The notes below the pieces were generated by a model. That model did not search any database, was not told the origin of the DNA, and worked only from the letters and a program-made list of their open reading frames with translations. The translations under genes were made by a program, and so were the position numbers. From Geomonas oryzae (GTDB taxonomy: Bacteria > Desulfobacterota > Desulfuromonadia > Geobacterales > Geobacteraceae), in contig NZ_RAHW01000003.1 of the NCBI RefSeq assembly GCF_004117875.1, forward strand, positions 496,001 to 560,000: a stretch of DNA of 64,000 nucleotides, written 5' to 3'. The stretch's first letter is position 1. Each line of letters starts with the position of its first letter. This document shows positions 43,715-53,053 of the stretch, piece by piece.

Positions 43715-45328
43715 TTACTTCTTCGGCTCGTCCTTCTTAGCCACGGTCATGGCGTCGTTCAGGATCTTCACGCCGGCCTTGGAGGCGGCGATGGAACCGG
43801 TGAGCGACTCGCGGGCGAGGTCGGGGTTGTGGAAGCCGTCGGAGTTCTCCGCGGTCCAGTATTCCCAAAGGACGTGCGCTTCCTCATGCTTCGCACGCGC
43901 CTCGTCGAGAACGGCCGGGGAGACCCCCATCCTCTGCGCCGCGGCGTAGGTGTCGATCAGCTGACCGAGCCAGTACTCGGCCTTGCGCATCTTGCCCTTC
44001 ACGTAGTTCTGCACCGCGTCGATCTCGTAGGCCTTCTTCGCCACGCTGTCCTTCGGATGGCAGCCAAGGCAGGCCTCCTTCACGTGGTTCTTCGGACGGA
44101 TGACGCCGTGGGTGGAGAACATCTTGCCGTCCTTACCCTTGTGTTTCGGCATGTGGCACTGGTGGCACTGGACGCCCGCCTTGTCGTGCACGCTCCCCGC
44201 GTAGGTCTCCGTCTCGGGGTGCTGGAACTTGATCAGGCGCGCGCCGGTGATCGCATGCTTGAAGTCGAAGAAGTTCAGCTCCTGGTAGTGCTTCAACAAC
44301 TGCAGCGAGTTCTGCAGCGGGAAGTGGTTGGTGCGGATGTCGTCGTACTTGACCGGCTTGCCGTCGCTCCACTGGGTGCCCGCGTTGCAGTTGTACTCGA
44401 CGTGGCACTGCGCGCACATCATGCGGGAGTCGGTTTTCTGCATCACGCCGATCTTCCTGAAACCGCGGAAGTCGATCACCTTCAGGTCGGTGGCGCCGTT
44501 CTTCGCGAAGATGTTACCCTTCGGGTCCTTCTCGATGGCCTGGATCAGGGCGTCGCGCACCACGCGCGGCTGGGTGCCGTGCGGGTCGTGGCAGTGCACG
44601 CAGCCGACCGGGTTGTTGGTGTCCTTCGCCACGTCGACGACGTTGGAGCTGCGGTCCCACTTGGCGCGCGGGTCCTTGTCACCCATGAACTTCCACTTGA
44701 GGAGGTGATCCGAGGTCTTGCACTGGATGCAGGTGGCGTTTCCCGCCATGGCGGTCTCGGGAAGCTTCTTCCCGGTGTCGGTCAACACGTCCCAGGTCTT
44801 GCCGGTCGAGGTGACCCCTTTCCACCCCTCCTTGAACTGGAAGCGCCCCCCCTGGAAGCGGTCCACGGCGAACTGGTCGATGACCATGAAGGCGTGGCCG
44901 CGCGGCTCGTCATGCTCGAAGGTGAAACCGTGCCCGGCCAAGAGCTTGTCCTGCATCGGCGAGCGGCCGGTGGGGGTGCCCTTCTCCTTCCTTGCCGGCG
45001 CCTCGTAGTTCACCTCGAAGAAGCTGTCGTACTGACTCTTGTGGCACTTGCCGCAGAGCGCGGCGTCGATCAAGGTGACCGGCTTGTTCTTTTCCGGGTC
45101 GCTCATGTGGGCGTCGAGCTTGTCATGACAGACCTTGCAGGAGAGCTTCGCGTGCTTGCTCCCCTCCTTGAGCGCCTTCACCTCGTCATGACAGTCGTAG
45201 CACTTGGCCCTGCCGTCGTTGGCGACCTGCACCGGCTTCCCCTTCGCCGCCACGGTCAGGGCGGGGATGGACAAAAGCGCGATGGCTCCGGCTACCGCCG
45301 CGGTCACAGCCAGATTCTTCTTGAGCAT
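43715..45328 (-). CDS. Octaheme cytochrome c nitrite reductase (TvNiR/ONR type)
   Basis: 537 aa exported protein with eight haem sites: CYDCH (43), CKVCH (64), CGKCH (92), CIQCK (200-204), CVHCH (243), CAQCH (305), CHQCH (388) and CLGCH (420). The lysine-ligated fourth haem is the mark of octaheme nitrite reductases, which turn nitrite into ammonium and may act on other N and S oxyanions. Candidate catalytic residues: Arg143 in EPRGH, Lys204, Tyr312 and His370 in QHPE. Tyr312-Asn-Cys314 matches the Tyr-x-Cys pair that forms a covalent bond in the Thioalkalivibrio enzyme. Signal peptide MLKKNLAVTAAVAGAIALLS; ATG at 45328 follows AGGAGGAAAC. A CRP/FNR-type box lies upstream at 45437-45450. Confidence 0.93.
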   Translation of the reverse strand: MLKKNLAVTAAVAGAIALLSIPALTVAAKGKPVQVANDGRAKCYDCHDEVKALKEGSKHAKLSCKVCHDKLDAHMSDPEKNKPVTLIDAALCGKCHKSQYDSFFEVNYEAPARKEKGTPTGRSPMQDKLLAGHGFTFEHDEPRGHAFMVIDQFAVDRFQGGRFQFKEGWKGVTSTGKTWDVLTDTGKKLPETAMAGNATCIQCKTSDHLLKWKFMGDKDPRAKWDRSSNVVDVAKDTNNPVGCVHCHDPHGTQPRVVRDALIQAIEKDPKGNIFAKNGATDLKVIDFRGFRKIGVMQKTDSRMMCAQCHVEYNCNAGTQWSDGKPVKYDDIRTNHFPLQNSLQLLKHYQELNFFDFKHAITGARLIKFQHPETETYAGSVHDKAGVQCHQCHMPKHKGKDGKMFSTHGVIRPKNHVKEACLGCHPKDSVAKKAYEIDAVQNYVKGKMRKAEYWLGQLIDTYAAAQRMGVSPAVLDEARAKHEEAHVLWEYWTAENSDGFHNPDLARESLTGSIAASKAGVKILNDAMTVAKKDEPKK

Positions 45329-45382
45329 GTTTCCTCCTTTTTCAGGGTTTATGGGGAGTGATCCCTCTGGATACCTCATTGC

Positions 45383-45404
45383 AGCGCCTCCTGACGGAGG
45401 CGCT
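45383..45404 (-). promoter_or_regulatory. 5' leader hairpin of the octaheme reductase mRNA
   Basis: Perfect 9-base arms AGCGCCTCC/GGAGGCGCT with a TGAC loop, at the predicted 5' end of the transcript (about 45400). A hairpin at the very 5' end usually protects mRNA from decay. No T-run follows. Confidence 0.45.
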
Positions 45405-45406
45405 GG

Positions 45407-45450
45407 TATTCATGCACGAAACGGTCGGGAAAATATTTGACCAAAGTCAA
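45407..45450 (-). promoter_or_regulatory. CRP/FNR-type promoter of the octaheme reductase
   Basis: Box TTGAC-CAAA-GTCAA at 45437-45450, flanked by T and A, with a -10-like TGAATA at 45407-45412 on the minus strand; centre distance 34 bases, near class II geometry. The box equals that upstream of the haem kinase at 23591-23604. Confidence 0.55.
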
Positions 45451-45468
45451 TTTTTGCCGGAATTCCCC

Positions 45469-47364
45469 CTACAGCTTGAACCTTCCCACGATGCGCTCCA
45501 GACCGTGGGCGACCGCGGTCAACTCCCCGGCGGTCCCGGCGCTCTCGTGCGCCCCATGGGCGGTCTGCTGCACCACGGTGGTCACGAGGTGAATGCTGGA
45601 GGAAATCTCGCCGGTGGTCGCGGTCTGCTCCTCGGCCGCCGTGGCGATCTGGTTCACCTGTTGGGTGACTTCGTCCACCTGCCCGAGGATGCGGTGCAGC
45701 GCCTCTTCGAGCCGTGCGGCCTCATCGACCCCGCGCTCGGTCTGCTGCACCCCCTGCTCCATCGACGAGATCGCCTCGCGGGTCTCCGCCTGCATGGTCC
45801 GGATCATCTCGCCGATCTCCTTGGTGGCGCGCGTGGTCCGCTCGGCGAGCGCCCGCACCTCGTCGGCGACGACGGCGAAACCGCGCCCCTGCTCTCCCGC
45901 CCGGGCCGCCTCGATGGCCGCGTTCAAGGCGAGTAGGTTGGTCTGGTCCGCTATGTCCTCGATGGTGGCGACGATGGCGCCGATCTGTTCGCTTCTCTCT
46001 CCGAGGGACGAAATCGCCCCGGCGTTGTTCCGGGTCAGTTCGCCGCGCTCCCTGATCCCGGCAAGCGTCGCGGTGAGCACGGTGAATCCCTCCTGGGCGG
46101 TCGCGGTGGCCACCTTGGAGCTTTGCGCGGCGAGGTGACAGTTGCGCGCTATGTCGGTCGCGGTTGCGGCCATTTCCTCGGCCGCAGTGGCGACCCCGAC
46201 GGTCTGGGCCGCAGCCGCCTCCGCGGCGCCGGAGATGGAACCGGCAGTGGCGTTCAAGCGCTCGACGCCCCCCGAAAGCCGATGCGCCGAAGCGGCGATC
46301 TCGAGGATGATGGCGCGCATGCTGGCGATGAACCGGTTCAGCCTCCCTGCCAGTTCACCGATCTCGTCGCTGCGGCTTCCCACCTCGATGGTGCGGGTCA
46401 AGTCCCCTTCCCCGTCGGCCAGTTCGGCCACGCGCTCGCACAAAAGGCCCAGCGGGGCGAGGAGTCTTTTCAGCACGAGCACCACAACGAGAAGACCGGC
46501 GACCAGGAAGGCCGCACCGATCATGGCGAGGACGAAGAACTGGCGGCGCACCGGGGCCGCGACCTCGTCCCTATCCGCTGCGACGCAGAGGTACCACCCG
46601 GTGGCGGGGACCCGGGCGTACGACATCATCTTCTGCTTTCCCTGGTAGCGGTAGGTGAACTGTCCCGTCTCACCGCCGGAGAAGCGCCCCTCGATCCCGG
46701 CGAAGTCGGGGGAGAGCTCCTGCAGTTTCTTCTTCATCGCGAGCCCCGCGTCGGGGTGGGCGAGGATCTTCCCCTTGCCGTCGCTCAAAAAGGCGTACCC
46801 GGAGGAGCCGAACTTGAGGCCCAGCACCGTCTTGGTGACGAAGTCGAGGTTCACGTCTGAGCCGTAGACGCCGACCAGGGCACCCTGGTCGAGGATGGGG
46901 CTCACGAAGGTGATGATCGCCTTCCCGGTTGAGGCCGCGATGTACGGGTCGGTCACCCCGGTCTTTTGCTCGGTTTTCCCCTGGGCGTACCAGGGGCGCT
47001 TGCGCGGGTCGTAGTCCGCGGGGGGCTTCCAGTCGTCCGAGTAGATCACGCTGCCGTCCTCGAAGCCCGGGTGCGTCTTCGAGAAGCCGCCGGCGGCGTT
47101 GTGGGTCTTGATCGCGTTGGCCGCGTATGCGGGATTTCCGTGATGAAGCGCCAGGTCCTTCGCACCGGCGTCCACCACGGCGAGTTTGTCCTGGATCCAG
47201 ATATTGAGGTTGGCCGCGTTGTCCCTGGCGAGGACGACCATCTTCTCCTCGAGCATGCGCGACATGATGTTGTCGGAACTGACGAAAGCGGCCGCCACGA
47301 GGGCGGTTGTTGCAATGGCAAAGACGATGACTACCGTAAGGTAAACCTTCATTCTCAAGTTCAT
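45469..47364 (-). CDS. Methyl-accepting chemotaxis protein with dCache sensor
   Basis: 631 aa. Transmembrane helix at about 8-28, an extracytoplasmic double Cache domain at about 30-275 (the [10 protein letters not shown] and [22 protein letters not shown] signature), a second membrane helix ([23 protein letters not shown]), HAMP, and signalling domain with hairpin tip [31 protein letters not shown]. dCache receptors bind amino acids, organic acids and similar small molecules. The start at 47364 has AGAGGAAG; a longer frame upstream has no ribosome site. It has no C-terminal docking pentapeptide. Upstream of the octaheme reductase in the same direction, but 140 bases and a promoter separate them. 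Confidence 0.92.
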   Translation of the reverse strand: MNLRMKVYLTVVIVFAIATTALVAAAFVSSDNIMSRMLEEKMVVLARDNAANLNIWIQDKLAVVDAGAKDLALHHGNPAYAANAIKTHNAAGGFSKTHPGFEDGSVIYSDDWKPPADYDPRKRPWYAQGKTEQKTGVTDPYIAASTGKAIITFVSPILDQGALVGVYGSDVNLDFVTKTVLGLKFGSSGYAFLSDGKGKILAHPDAGLAMKKKLQELSPDFAGIEGRFSGGETGQFTYRYQGKQKMMSYARVPATGWYLCVAADRDEVAAPVRRQFFVLAMIGAAFLVAGLLVVVLVLKRLLAPLGLLCERVAELADGEGDLTRTIEVGSRSDEIGELAGRLNRFIASMRAIILEIAASAHRLSGGVERLNATAGSISGAAEAAAAQTVGVATAAEEMAATATDIARNCHLAAQSSKVATATAQEGFTVLTATLAGIRERGELTRNNAGAISSLGERSEQIGAIVATIEDIADQTNLLALNAAIEAARAGEQGRGFAVVADEVRALAERTTRATKEIGEMIRTMQAETREAISSMEQGVQQTERGVDEAARLEEALHRILGQVDEVTQQVNQIATAAEEQTATTGEISSSIHLVTTVVQQTAHGAHESAGTAGELTAVAHGLERIVGRFKL

Positions 47365-47671
47365 TGTGCTTCCTCTGTTTGGGTGGGATGTGAATAAGGA
47401 GTTAACCCAAAAGTAAGTATCGGTAATCACAAAGGCAACTTGAGACGTTATGAGTTTACCGTTTGCGGCAGAGGTTGCAACAGTGAGAGAAAAAGGAGTG
47501 CTGGATTTGCCCTATGAGAGAGTAAAGGTGGCTGGATTCAGTACTTTTGGCGGTTGTGACTGTTTGATAGCTCGCGAGAGTGTAACGAAAAGGGACCGGT
47601 TTTCGAATTTCCTGACGGCGGCGAGCCGGAAAACGAGCGCGCCGCAGGCAAGGAACGTCTTCTGAAGGGGG

Positions 47672-49312
47672 TCAGGCGGAGGCGTGAAAGGGTGCGCCGT
47701 TAAGGGTGTCGCGGATGGTCCCGAGCAGTACGTCCGGTTTGACCGGCTTCGGCAGATAGGTGCCGCTGCCGCAAAGCCCGTTCTGTGACATGACGTCGGC
47801 GGGATAGCCGCTCATGAAGATGACCGGCAGCCCCGGGGCGAGCTGCCTTACCTTCTCGGAGAGCAGCCTGCCGTTTAGCCGAGGCATGATCACGTCGGTG
47901 AGCAAAAGCCTCACCGCGCCCGACTCCTTCTCGAACACGCGCAGCGCCTCCTCCCCCTCCCTCGCCACCAGCACGCGGTAGCCGTGCTGCTCGAGGAGCA
48001 TCTGCGTCATGCCCCGCACCGTCTGGTCGTCCTCGACGAGGAGGATGGTCTCGCTGCCGGTGCTGCGCGCAAAAGCGGCGGACGCCGTCCCGACTGCGGT
48101 TTGCGCACCGCAAAGGGGGAGGTAGATGCTGAAGCTGGTGCCGGCGCCCGGTTCGCTTTTGACCCGGATCAGCCCGTTGTGCTTTCTGATGATGCCGTAG
48201 CTCGAGGAGAGGCCGAGGCCGGTCCCCTTCCCCACTTCCTTGGTGGTGAAGAAGGGCTCGAAGACCCGCGCCTGCACCTCCTTGTCCATCCCGGTCCCGT
48301 TGTCGGCGACCACGATCAGGGCGTAGCTGCCGGGCGGCATCTCCTCGTCCCGAAGCTCCACCGTAGCCGTCGTGATGGTGAGCATCCCCCCGCCGGGCAT
48401 GGCGTCGCGGGCGTTCACCGCGAGGTTGATGAGGACCTGCTCCACCTGTCTGCGGTCGGCGCAGATGCAAAGCGGCGCATCGCAAAGAAGCACCACCAGC
48501 TCGATCTCCTCGGTGATCAGCCGGGAGAGGCTCTTGTGCAGGTCGCCGACGATGAGGTTCGCGTCGAGGGCGTCGAGATGCACCTCCTGCTTCCGGCTGA
48601 AGGCGAGGAGGCTGCGCGTCATCTCGGCGGCGCGCTCCGCGGAAATCATGATCTCCCCGGCCATGGAGGCCGCTTCGCTCCCCCCGCCGTTCAACTGGAT
48701 CAGGGAGGCATACCCGGCGATGACGGTGAGGATGTTGTTGAAGTCGTGCGCGATGCCGCCTGCCAGCGTGCCGATCGCCTCCATCTTCTGGGATTGCCGC
48801 AACTGCTCCTCGAGGAGCTTGTTTTCGGTGATGTCCTTGATGAGGCAGGCCGCGCGGTCGACCCGCCCCCCGTCGTCGCGGATCGGCGACATGGTGACCA
48901 GGAGGTTGCGCACCCCCTTGTCCGGGTAACGGTACGTGTCCTCGTAACTCACCTCCCCGCCGGCCAGGCAGACCTCGAACTGCGCCCTGATCCGCTCGAA
49001 GGTGGCGGCGCCGATCACCTCGGGGAGCGTTCTCCCCACCACCTCGGGGAAAACGCTGCCGCGCGCCTCGAGATAGGCGCGGTTGGCCATCAGGTAGCGG
49101 TAGTCGCGGTCGAAGACGAAGATCATGTCGCCGGTGCACTCGACCGCCTTTCGGTACTCGATGAGACGGCTCTGCGCACGCTTTAGCTCCTCGACCTTCT
49201 GCTGCAGCGTGCGGTTCACGCTGACCAGCTCCTGGTACAGGGAACGGTGCTCCCCACCCGCCGGGTAGGAGAACATCCCGTATTCGGTGTTATCCATGTG
49301 TGAAAACGGCAT
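47672..49312 (-). CDS. Hybrid histidine kinase (PAS-kinase-receiver)
   Basis: 546 aa, soluble. Coiled coil at about 24-50, PAS at about 52-165 (GDMIFVFDRDYRYLMANRAYLEARG), phospho-histidine in GGIAHDFNNILTVIAGYASL, HATPase with NGTGMDKEVQARVFEPFF and GTGLGLSSSYGIIRKHNG, receiver with ILLVEDDQTVRGMTQMLL, LLLTDVIMPRLNG and LPKPVKP. Same plan as the kinase at 41107-43044. The ATG at 49312 follows GGAGG; an ATG five codons on lacks a ribosome site. The 307 bases between it and the chemoreceptor hold no convincing gene. Input unknown. Confidence 0.88.
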   Translation of the reverse strand: MPFSHMDNTEYGMFSYPAGGEHRSLYQELVSVNRTLQQKVEELKRAQSRLIEYRKAVECTGDMIFVFDRDYRYLMANRAYLEARGSVFPEVVGRTLPEVIGAATFERIRAQFEVCLAGGEVSYEDTYRYPDKGVRNLLVTMSPIRDDGGRVDRAACLIKDITENKLLEEQLRQSQKMEAIGTLAGGIAHDFNNILTVIAGYASLIQLNGGGSEAASMAGEIMISAERAAEMTRSLLAFSRKQEVHLDALDANLIVGDLHKSLSRLITEEIELVVLLCDAPLCICADRRQVEQVLINLAVNARDAMPGGGMLTITTATVELRDEEMPPGSYALIVVADNGTGMDKEVQARVFEPFFTTKEVGKGTGLGLSSSYGIIRKHNGLIRVKSEPGAGTSFSIYLPLCGAQTAVGTASAAFARSTGSETILLVEDDQTVRGMTQMLLEQHGYRVLVAREGEEALRVFEKESGAVRLLLTDVIMPRLNGRLLSEKVRQLAPGLPVIFMSGYPADVMSQNGLCGSGTYLPKPVKPDVLLGTIRDTLNGAPFHASA

Positions 49313-49365
49313 GCTCCCTCCACGTGGGCAACTTCATTACGGTACGGAAAACTCTGGAACCTTGC

Positions 49366-49752
49366 CTACGGCAGGCGCCACGAGCCCCACAAAACGCCGG
49401 AAAGCGCAAGAAAGGCGCAATTGACCAGTACGGTGAAACGGTACAGGCGCAAAAAGGGCGCCTTCTGCGACTTGTGGTGCAAAAGGCGCTGCGCCAGCGC
49501 GGCGCCGGGCCACCCCCCTAAGAGCGAAGCCATGTGCAGGGTCCGCTCGCTGATCCTGCGCCGGTTGCCGCGCGCCGCATGCTTGTCGACGGCGTAGATG
49601 AGAAAGGTCGTGAGGCTCACGGCGCTGTAGCAATAAAGTATGGGAAAGGGGAGCAGGTCCAGCCGAACGAGTACGAAGGTGAAAAGCAGAAAGGCGAAAG
49701 GGAAAAGGACGGAGCGCGGACGACGCCCTCCTCTTGGGTCGGCGGTTCCCAT
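49366..49752 (-). CDS. DUF1294 membrane protein
   Basis: 128 aa with hydrophobic segments at about 13-30, 36-52 and 105-122. The DUF1294 signature is complete: YAVDKHAARGNRRRISERTLHMASLLGGWPGAALAQRLLHHKSQKAPF (shown in part as the DKHAA, GGWPGA and HHKSQK words). Family function is unknown; in some bacteria the domain follows a cold-shock domain, which is absent here. GTG/ATG pair at 49755/49752 with CGGAG 8-9 bases upstream. Confidence 0.85.
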   Translation of the reverse strand: MGTADPRGGRRPRSVLFPFAFLLFTFVLVRLDLLPFPILYCYSAVSLTTFLIYAVDKHAARGNRRRISERTLHMASLLGGWPGAALAQRLLHHKSQKAPFLRLYRFTVLVNCAFLALSGVLWGSWRLP

Positions 49753-50175
49753 CACCGGCAGCTCCGGAATGCGGTTGCTTCTAGGTTAAACGGCATGTGA
49801 ACATCATCCGGTTTCGAGATCTCCGCGGACGATGCCGTGGAGGGTGAGGCGGGTAAAGAGCGGGGCCTGGCAGGCTGTTGTACGTTTACGGCCGGGCCAA
49901 GGTACTTATACAAGATGGCCGAGCCGGATTCAAGAACTATTGTAGGAATTATTCCTACATGGTTTCCCTGAACGAAAAAGAGAGCCGTTCAATTTAATAA
50001 CTACAAAAGCAGGACAAACCGTGGCATAATCCCCGTTGCATGCTCCAAGGTCTCGCCCCGGAAGAAGGTTTGACAGTCCGACGAAGACAGCGTTGCCGAT
50101 TTATCTAAAGAGCATCCTGATCTTACCGAAGATGCACAGTAGCACCGTCATCCTGTTGCCTGAGGTTTGCTGCCA
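49753..50175. other. Gene-free stretch with a 19-base palindrome
   Basis: About 420 bases between the divergent DUF1294 and PilZ genes without a supportable gene. The main feature is the perfect palindrome TGTAGGAAT-T-ATTCCTACA at 49944-49962. The layout resembles NarL/LuxR-type response regulator sites. Downstream there is a possible -10 CATAAT near 50022, and the sequence after it could be a leader or small RNA, but no clear terminator follows. Confidence 0.5.
49944..49962. promoter_or_regulatory. Perfect 19-base palindrome TGTAGGAAT-T-ATTCCTACA
   Basis: Nine-base arms with one central base, in an AT-rich promoter-like region. It lies 214 bases before the PilZ start codon and 190 bases before the DUF1294 start. 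The cognate regulator is unknown. Confidence 0.5.
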
Positions 50176-50571
50176 ATGACAGAGTTGCGACAGTTCTACA
50201 GGGCTCCATCGTCCAGAAAGGTGGAGTTGCTCCACCGCGGCGAGAGCCATGAAGGGTGCCTGGAAAACATCTCCTTCAACGGTGCCCTGATCCACCTAGG
50301 CGGCACCCTCCCCTCCCTTGCCGTCGGGACCGGCTGTCTCTTGCGCATCCACCTGGACCCGACCCCGGCGCCCCGCTCCCCGCTGCAGATCTGGACCGAG
50401 GTGGTGCACGGGGTAAACGGGCTCATCGGCCTCAAGTTTGTGGACCACGACGCGGAGGGGAGCGAATGCATCGCGCTCCTCATGGAGTTGATCCGCGAGG
50501 AACCGGGCCAGAATGCGGACCAGTTGGACCGCATCCGCGGCTACCTCTGCGACTTCTGCGGCACCCGCTGA
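50176..50571 (+). CDS. PilZ-domain protein
   Basis: 131 aa. PilZ motifs: an Arg pair near the N-terminus (FYRAPSSRKVELL) and NISFNGALIHLGG, which fits the D/N-x-S-x-x-G word. PilZ domains bind cyclic di-GMP and alter motility, secretion or enzymes. The spacing of the Arg pair is one residue longer than the standard RxxxR, so binding is likely but not assured. Two cysteines at the end (YLCDFCGTR). ATG at 50176 with TGAGG upstream. Convergent with phoR; stops are 19 bases apart. Confidence 0.82.
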   Translation: MTELRQFYRAPSSRKVELLHRGESHEGCLENISFNGALIHLGGTLPSLAVGTGCLLRIHLDPTPAPRSPLQIWTEVVHGVNGLIGLKFVDHDAEGSECIALLMELIREEPGQNADQLDRIRGYLCDFCGTR

Positions 50572-50590
50572 CCGACCCTTCTCAGTCCCC

Positions 50591-52342
50591 TCACCCCGCC
50601 TGCAGGGTGAAGCTGAACACCGATCCCCTCCCCTGCTCGCTCTCCACGCTCACCGTACCGCCGTGCGCCTGCACGATGTGCTTCACGATGGAAAGGCCGA
50701 GGCCGGTGCCGCCGTTGTCGCGGCTTCTGGCCGCGTCCACCCGGTAGAAGCGCTCGAAGAGCCGGGGGAGATCCTGCTCCGGGATGCCGATGCCGCTGTC
50801 GCGCACGAGGATGCGCACAAGCTTCCCCTCCGCTTTCGCGTCCACGCTCACCGTCCCACCCCGCTCGCTGTACTTGATCGCGTTGTCCAAAAGGTTGATG
50901 AGCACCTGTTCGAGCCTCGCGCGGTCCGCGAGGACTACCGGCGACCAGGTCCCCTCCAGGCATGTGAGCGTGATCCCCTTCTCCTCGCCCCGTTGCGCGA
51001 CGAGCAGCAGCGCCCGCTCGACCGCCTCCTTCAGCGGCACCCGCTGCGGGTTGAGCGCCACCTCGCCGCTTTCGAGTTCGGAGAGGGCAAGGAGGTCGCG
51101 CACGAGGCTCGAGAGGCGCTCGGCGTGGTTCAGGATGATCTGCAGGAAACGCTCGCCGCGCTCCGGGTCCTTGGCCAGCGCCCCGGAGAGGAGCGTCTCG
51201 GCGTACCCCTTGATCACGGTGACCGGCGTGCGCAGTTCGTGGGAGACGTTCGCCACGAAGTCGCGCCGGATGCGTTCCACCCTTTTCAGCGCGCTGATGT
51301 CGTGAAAGACCGCCACGGCACCCACGAGTGAGCCGTCCTGCAAAAGCGGCACCCAGTGCACCAGCGTCTCCGCCCCGCCGGAGAGGGTGATCTCCTGGGT
51401 CTGCTCGCGCCTTTGGGCGAGCACCTCCTTGCAGGCCGCGTGCAGGTCCGGGTGGCGGCTGATCTCCAAAAGGGGGCGTCCGAGCACCTGCAACCCGGTG
51501 CCGAACATGGCGCAAAAGGAGGGGTTCACCAGGGTCACCACCGCGTCGCGGTCGGTCACCATCACCCCCTCGCCCATACCCTCGAGGATGGCGTCCAGGC
51601 GCCCCTTTTCCGAGGAGAGCTCTTCGAGCTGCCGCTCGATCTTCCCGGACATCTCGTTCATGACGCGGGCGAGCTCGCCCAGCTCGTCGTTACTCTGCAC
51701 GGCGACGCGGGTGCCGAACTCGCCCCGGCCGATGCGGTTGGCCGCGGCGGCGAGCCGGCTCAAGCGCCTCGAGTTGATGTTGGAAAGAAAGTAGGAGAAG
51801 AGAAGCGAGGCAAGGACGGCGCAGGCGAAGGTTGCGGCGAGGCTTCTTCTCAGGCGCTCCTTGGCGAGCTCCAGCTCGGAAAGCGGCAGGGCGAGGCGGA
51901 TCACCCCTTCCTTGCCGAAGGAGGCGGCGACGTAGATCATGTCGGTGCGCAGGGTGGCTGAGTAACGGACCGAGCTGCCTATGCCGTCCTTCAGCGCCTG
52001 CACCACCTCGGGACGGTGCCCGTGGTTTTCCATGCTCCCCCAGCCGCCGGGAGCGACCTCGGAATCGGCGGCGACACGGCCGTTAGCGGCGATCACGGTG
52101 ACGCGGGAGCGGATCGCCCGGGAGAGCGAAGCGGTCAAGGGGGGCGCGTCGCGGTCCAGGTCCCTTATTTCCTTCAAGGCCATGAGCGACGCGGCGCGCG
52201 CCTGGTCCTTCAGATGCTCGCGGGTCGCCTGCGTCATCGAGCTCTCGAGGCTCTCGGAGAGGTAGACGTAGAGCCCGGCACCCAGGAAAAGCACCAGGGC
52301 CAGGTAGGACGCCATCAGCTTCCAGCGAAAGCCCCCTCTCAT
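50591..52342 (-). CDS. phoR: Phosphate-type sensor histidine kinase
   Basis: 583 aa. Membrane helix at about 10-28, periplasmic region about 30-160, second helix about 165-187, HAMP about 188-240 (LAAAANRIGRGEFGTRV), PAS about 250-355, dimerisation with phospho-histidine in VANVSHELRTPVTVIKGY, and HATPase (NLLDNAIKYSERGG, GTGLGLSIVKHIVQAHGG). The order membrane-HAMP-PAS-kinase and the PhoB partner that overlaps it by four bases make it a PhoR-type sensor. No pst or phoU gene is in the window, so phosphate sensing is inferred from the family. Confidence 0.88.
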   Translation of the reverse strand: MRGGFRWKLMASYLALVLFLGAGLYVYLSESLESSMTQATREHLKDQARAASLMALKEIRDLDRDAPPLTASLSRAIRSRVTVIAANGRVAADSEVAPGGWGSMENHGHRPEVVQALKDGIGSSVRYSATLRTDMIYVAASFGKEGVIRLALPLSELELAKERLRRSLAATFACAVLASLLFSYFLSNINSRRLSRLAAAANRIGRGEFGTRVAVQSNDELGELARVMNEMSGKIERQLEELSSEKGRLDAILEGMGEGVMVTDRDAVVTLVNPSFCAMFGTGLQVLGRPLLEISRHPDLHAACKEVLAQRREQTQEITLSGGAETLVHWVPLLQDGSLVGAVAVFHDISALKRVERIRRDFVANVSHELRTPVTVIKGYAETLLSGALAKDPERGERFLQIILNHAERLSSLVRDLLALSELESGEVALNPQRVPLKEAVERALLLVAQRGEEKGITLTCLEGTWSPVVLADRARLEQVLINLLDNAIKYSERGGTVSVDAKAEGKLVRILVRDSGIGIPEQDLPRLFERFYRVDAARSRDNGGTGLGLSIVKHIVQAHGGTVSVESEQGRGSVFSFTLQAG

Positions 52343-53019
52343 CCCTCCTCCAGCTTGTAGCCGAAGCCGCGCACCGTCTTGATCATCTCACCCGCACTCC
52401 CAAGCTTCGTGCGCAGGCGGGTCATGTGCGTGTCGACGGTGCGGGTGTCGCCGACGTAGCTGTAACCCCAGACGTTCTGCAGCAAAAGCTCGCGGCTCTG
52501 CACGCGGCCGATGCGCTCTGCCAGGTTCATGAGGAGCTTGAACTCCGTGGAGGTGAGGGTCACCTCCTCGCCGGCCACCTCGACCCGGTGCCCGTCGGTG
52601 TCGATGAAAAGCCCCCCCACCGAGATGTTGGCGCTCTTCGCCGCCTGCTCCGTGCTGCGTCTCAGCACCGCACGCACCCGGAGCATCAGCTCCCGCGTGG
52701 AGAAAGGTTTCACCACGTAGTCGTCCGCCCCCATCTCGAAGCCGACCACCCGGTCGATCTCCTCCCCCTTGGCGGTCAGCATGATGATCGGGATCCCCGA
52801 GGTCTGGTCGGCTCCCTTCAGGATGCGGCAGACCTCGGTTCCCATCATCCCCGGGAGCATCAGGTCCAGAAGGATCAGGTCGGGCTTCAGGCGCCTCGCC
52901 TCGGCGAGTCCCAGGGTGCCGTCCTCCGCGATCACGCAGCCGTACCCCTCCTTCTCCAGGTGGAAGGCCACCAGTTCGGCCAGGTCCCGTTCGTCCTCAA
53001 TCACCAGTACCGTCGGCAT
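52339..53019 (-). CDS. phoB: Phosphate-type response regulator
   Basis: 226 aa OmpR/PhoB class. Receiver at 1-120 with Asp52 (LILLDLMLPGMMG) and Lys in VVKPFSTREL; winged helix at about 130-224 (VTLTSTEFKLLMNLAERIGRVQSRELLLQNVWGY, DTRTVDTHMTRLRTKLG). It activates or represses promoters with direct-repeat sites. It overlaps phoR by four bases and starts with GGAACATG. Imperfect 20-21 base direct repeats upstream (53054-53094) may be its own site. Confidence 0.9.
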   Translation of the reverse strand: MPTVLVIEDERDLAELVAFHLEKEGYGCVIAEDGTLGLAEARRLKPDLILLDLMLPGMMGTEVCRILKGADQTSGIPIIMLTAKGEEIDRVVGFEMGADDYVVKPFSTRELMLRVRAVLRRSTEQAAKSANISVGGLFIDTDGHRVEVAGEEVTLTSTEFKLLMNLAERIGRVQSRELLLQNVWGYSYVGDTRTVDTHMTRLRTKLGSAGEMIKTVRGFGYKLEEG

Positions 53020-53053
53020 GTTCCTCGATCCTTTCCTTACGCATCAGGGCGAT

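Noticed and set aside
47450-47665. Rightward 71-codon frame between the chemoreceptor and hybrid kinase genes
   Set aside because: No ribosome site and no recognisable pattern; left out.
49993-50050. Sigma-54 promoter-like TGGCAT...TTGCAT
   Set aside because: The GG to GC distance is 13 bases where 10 is required.
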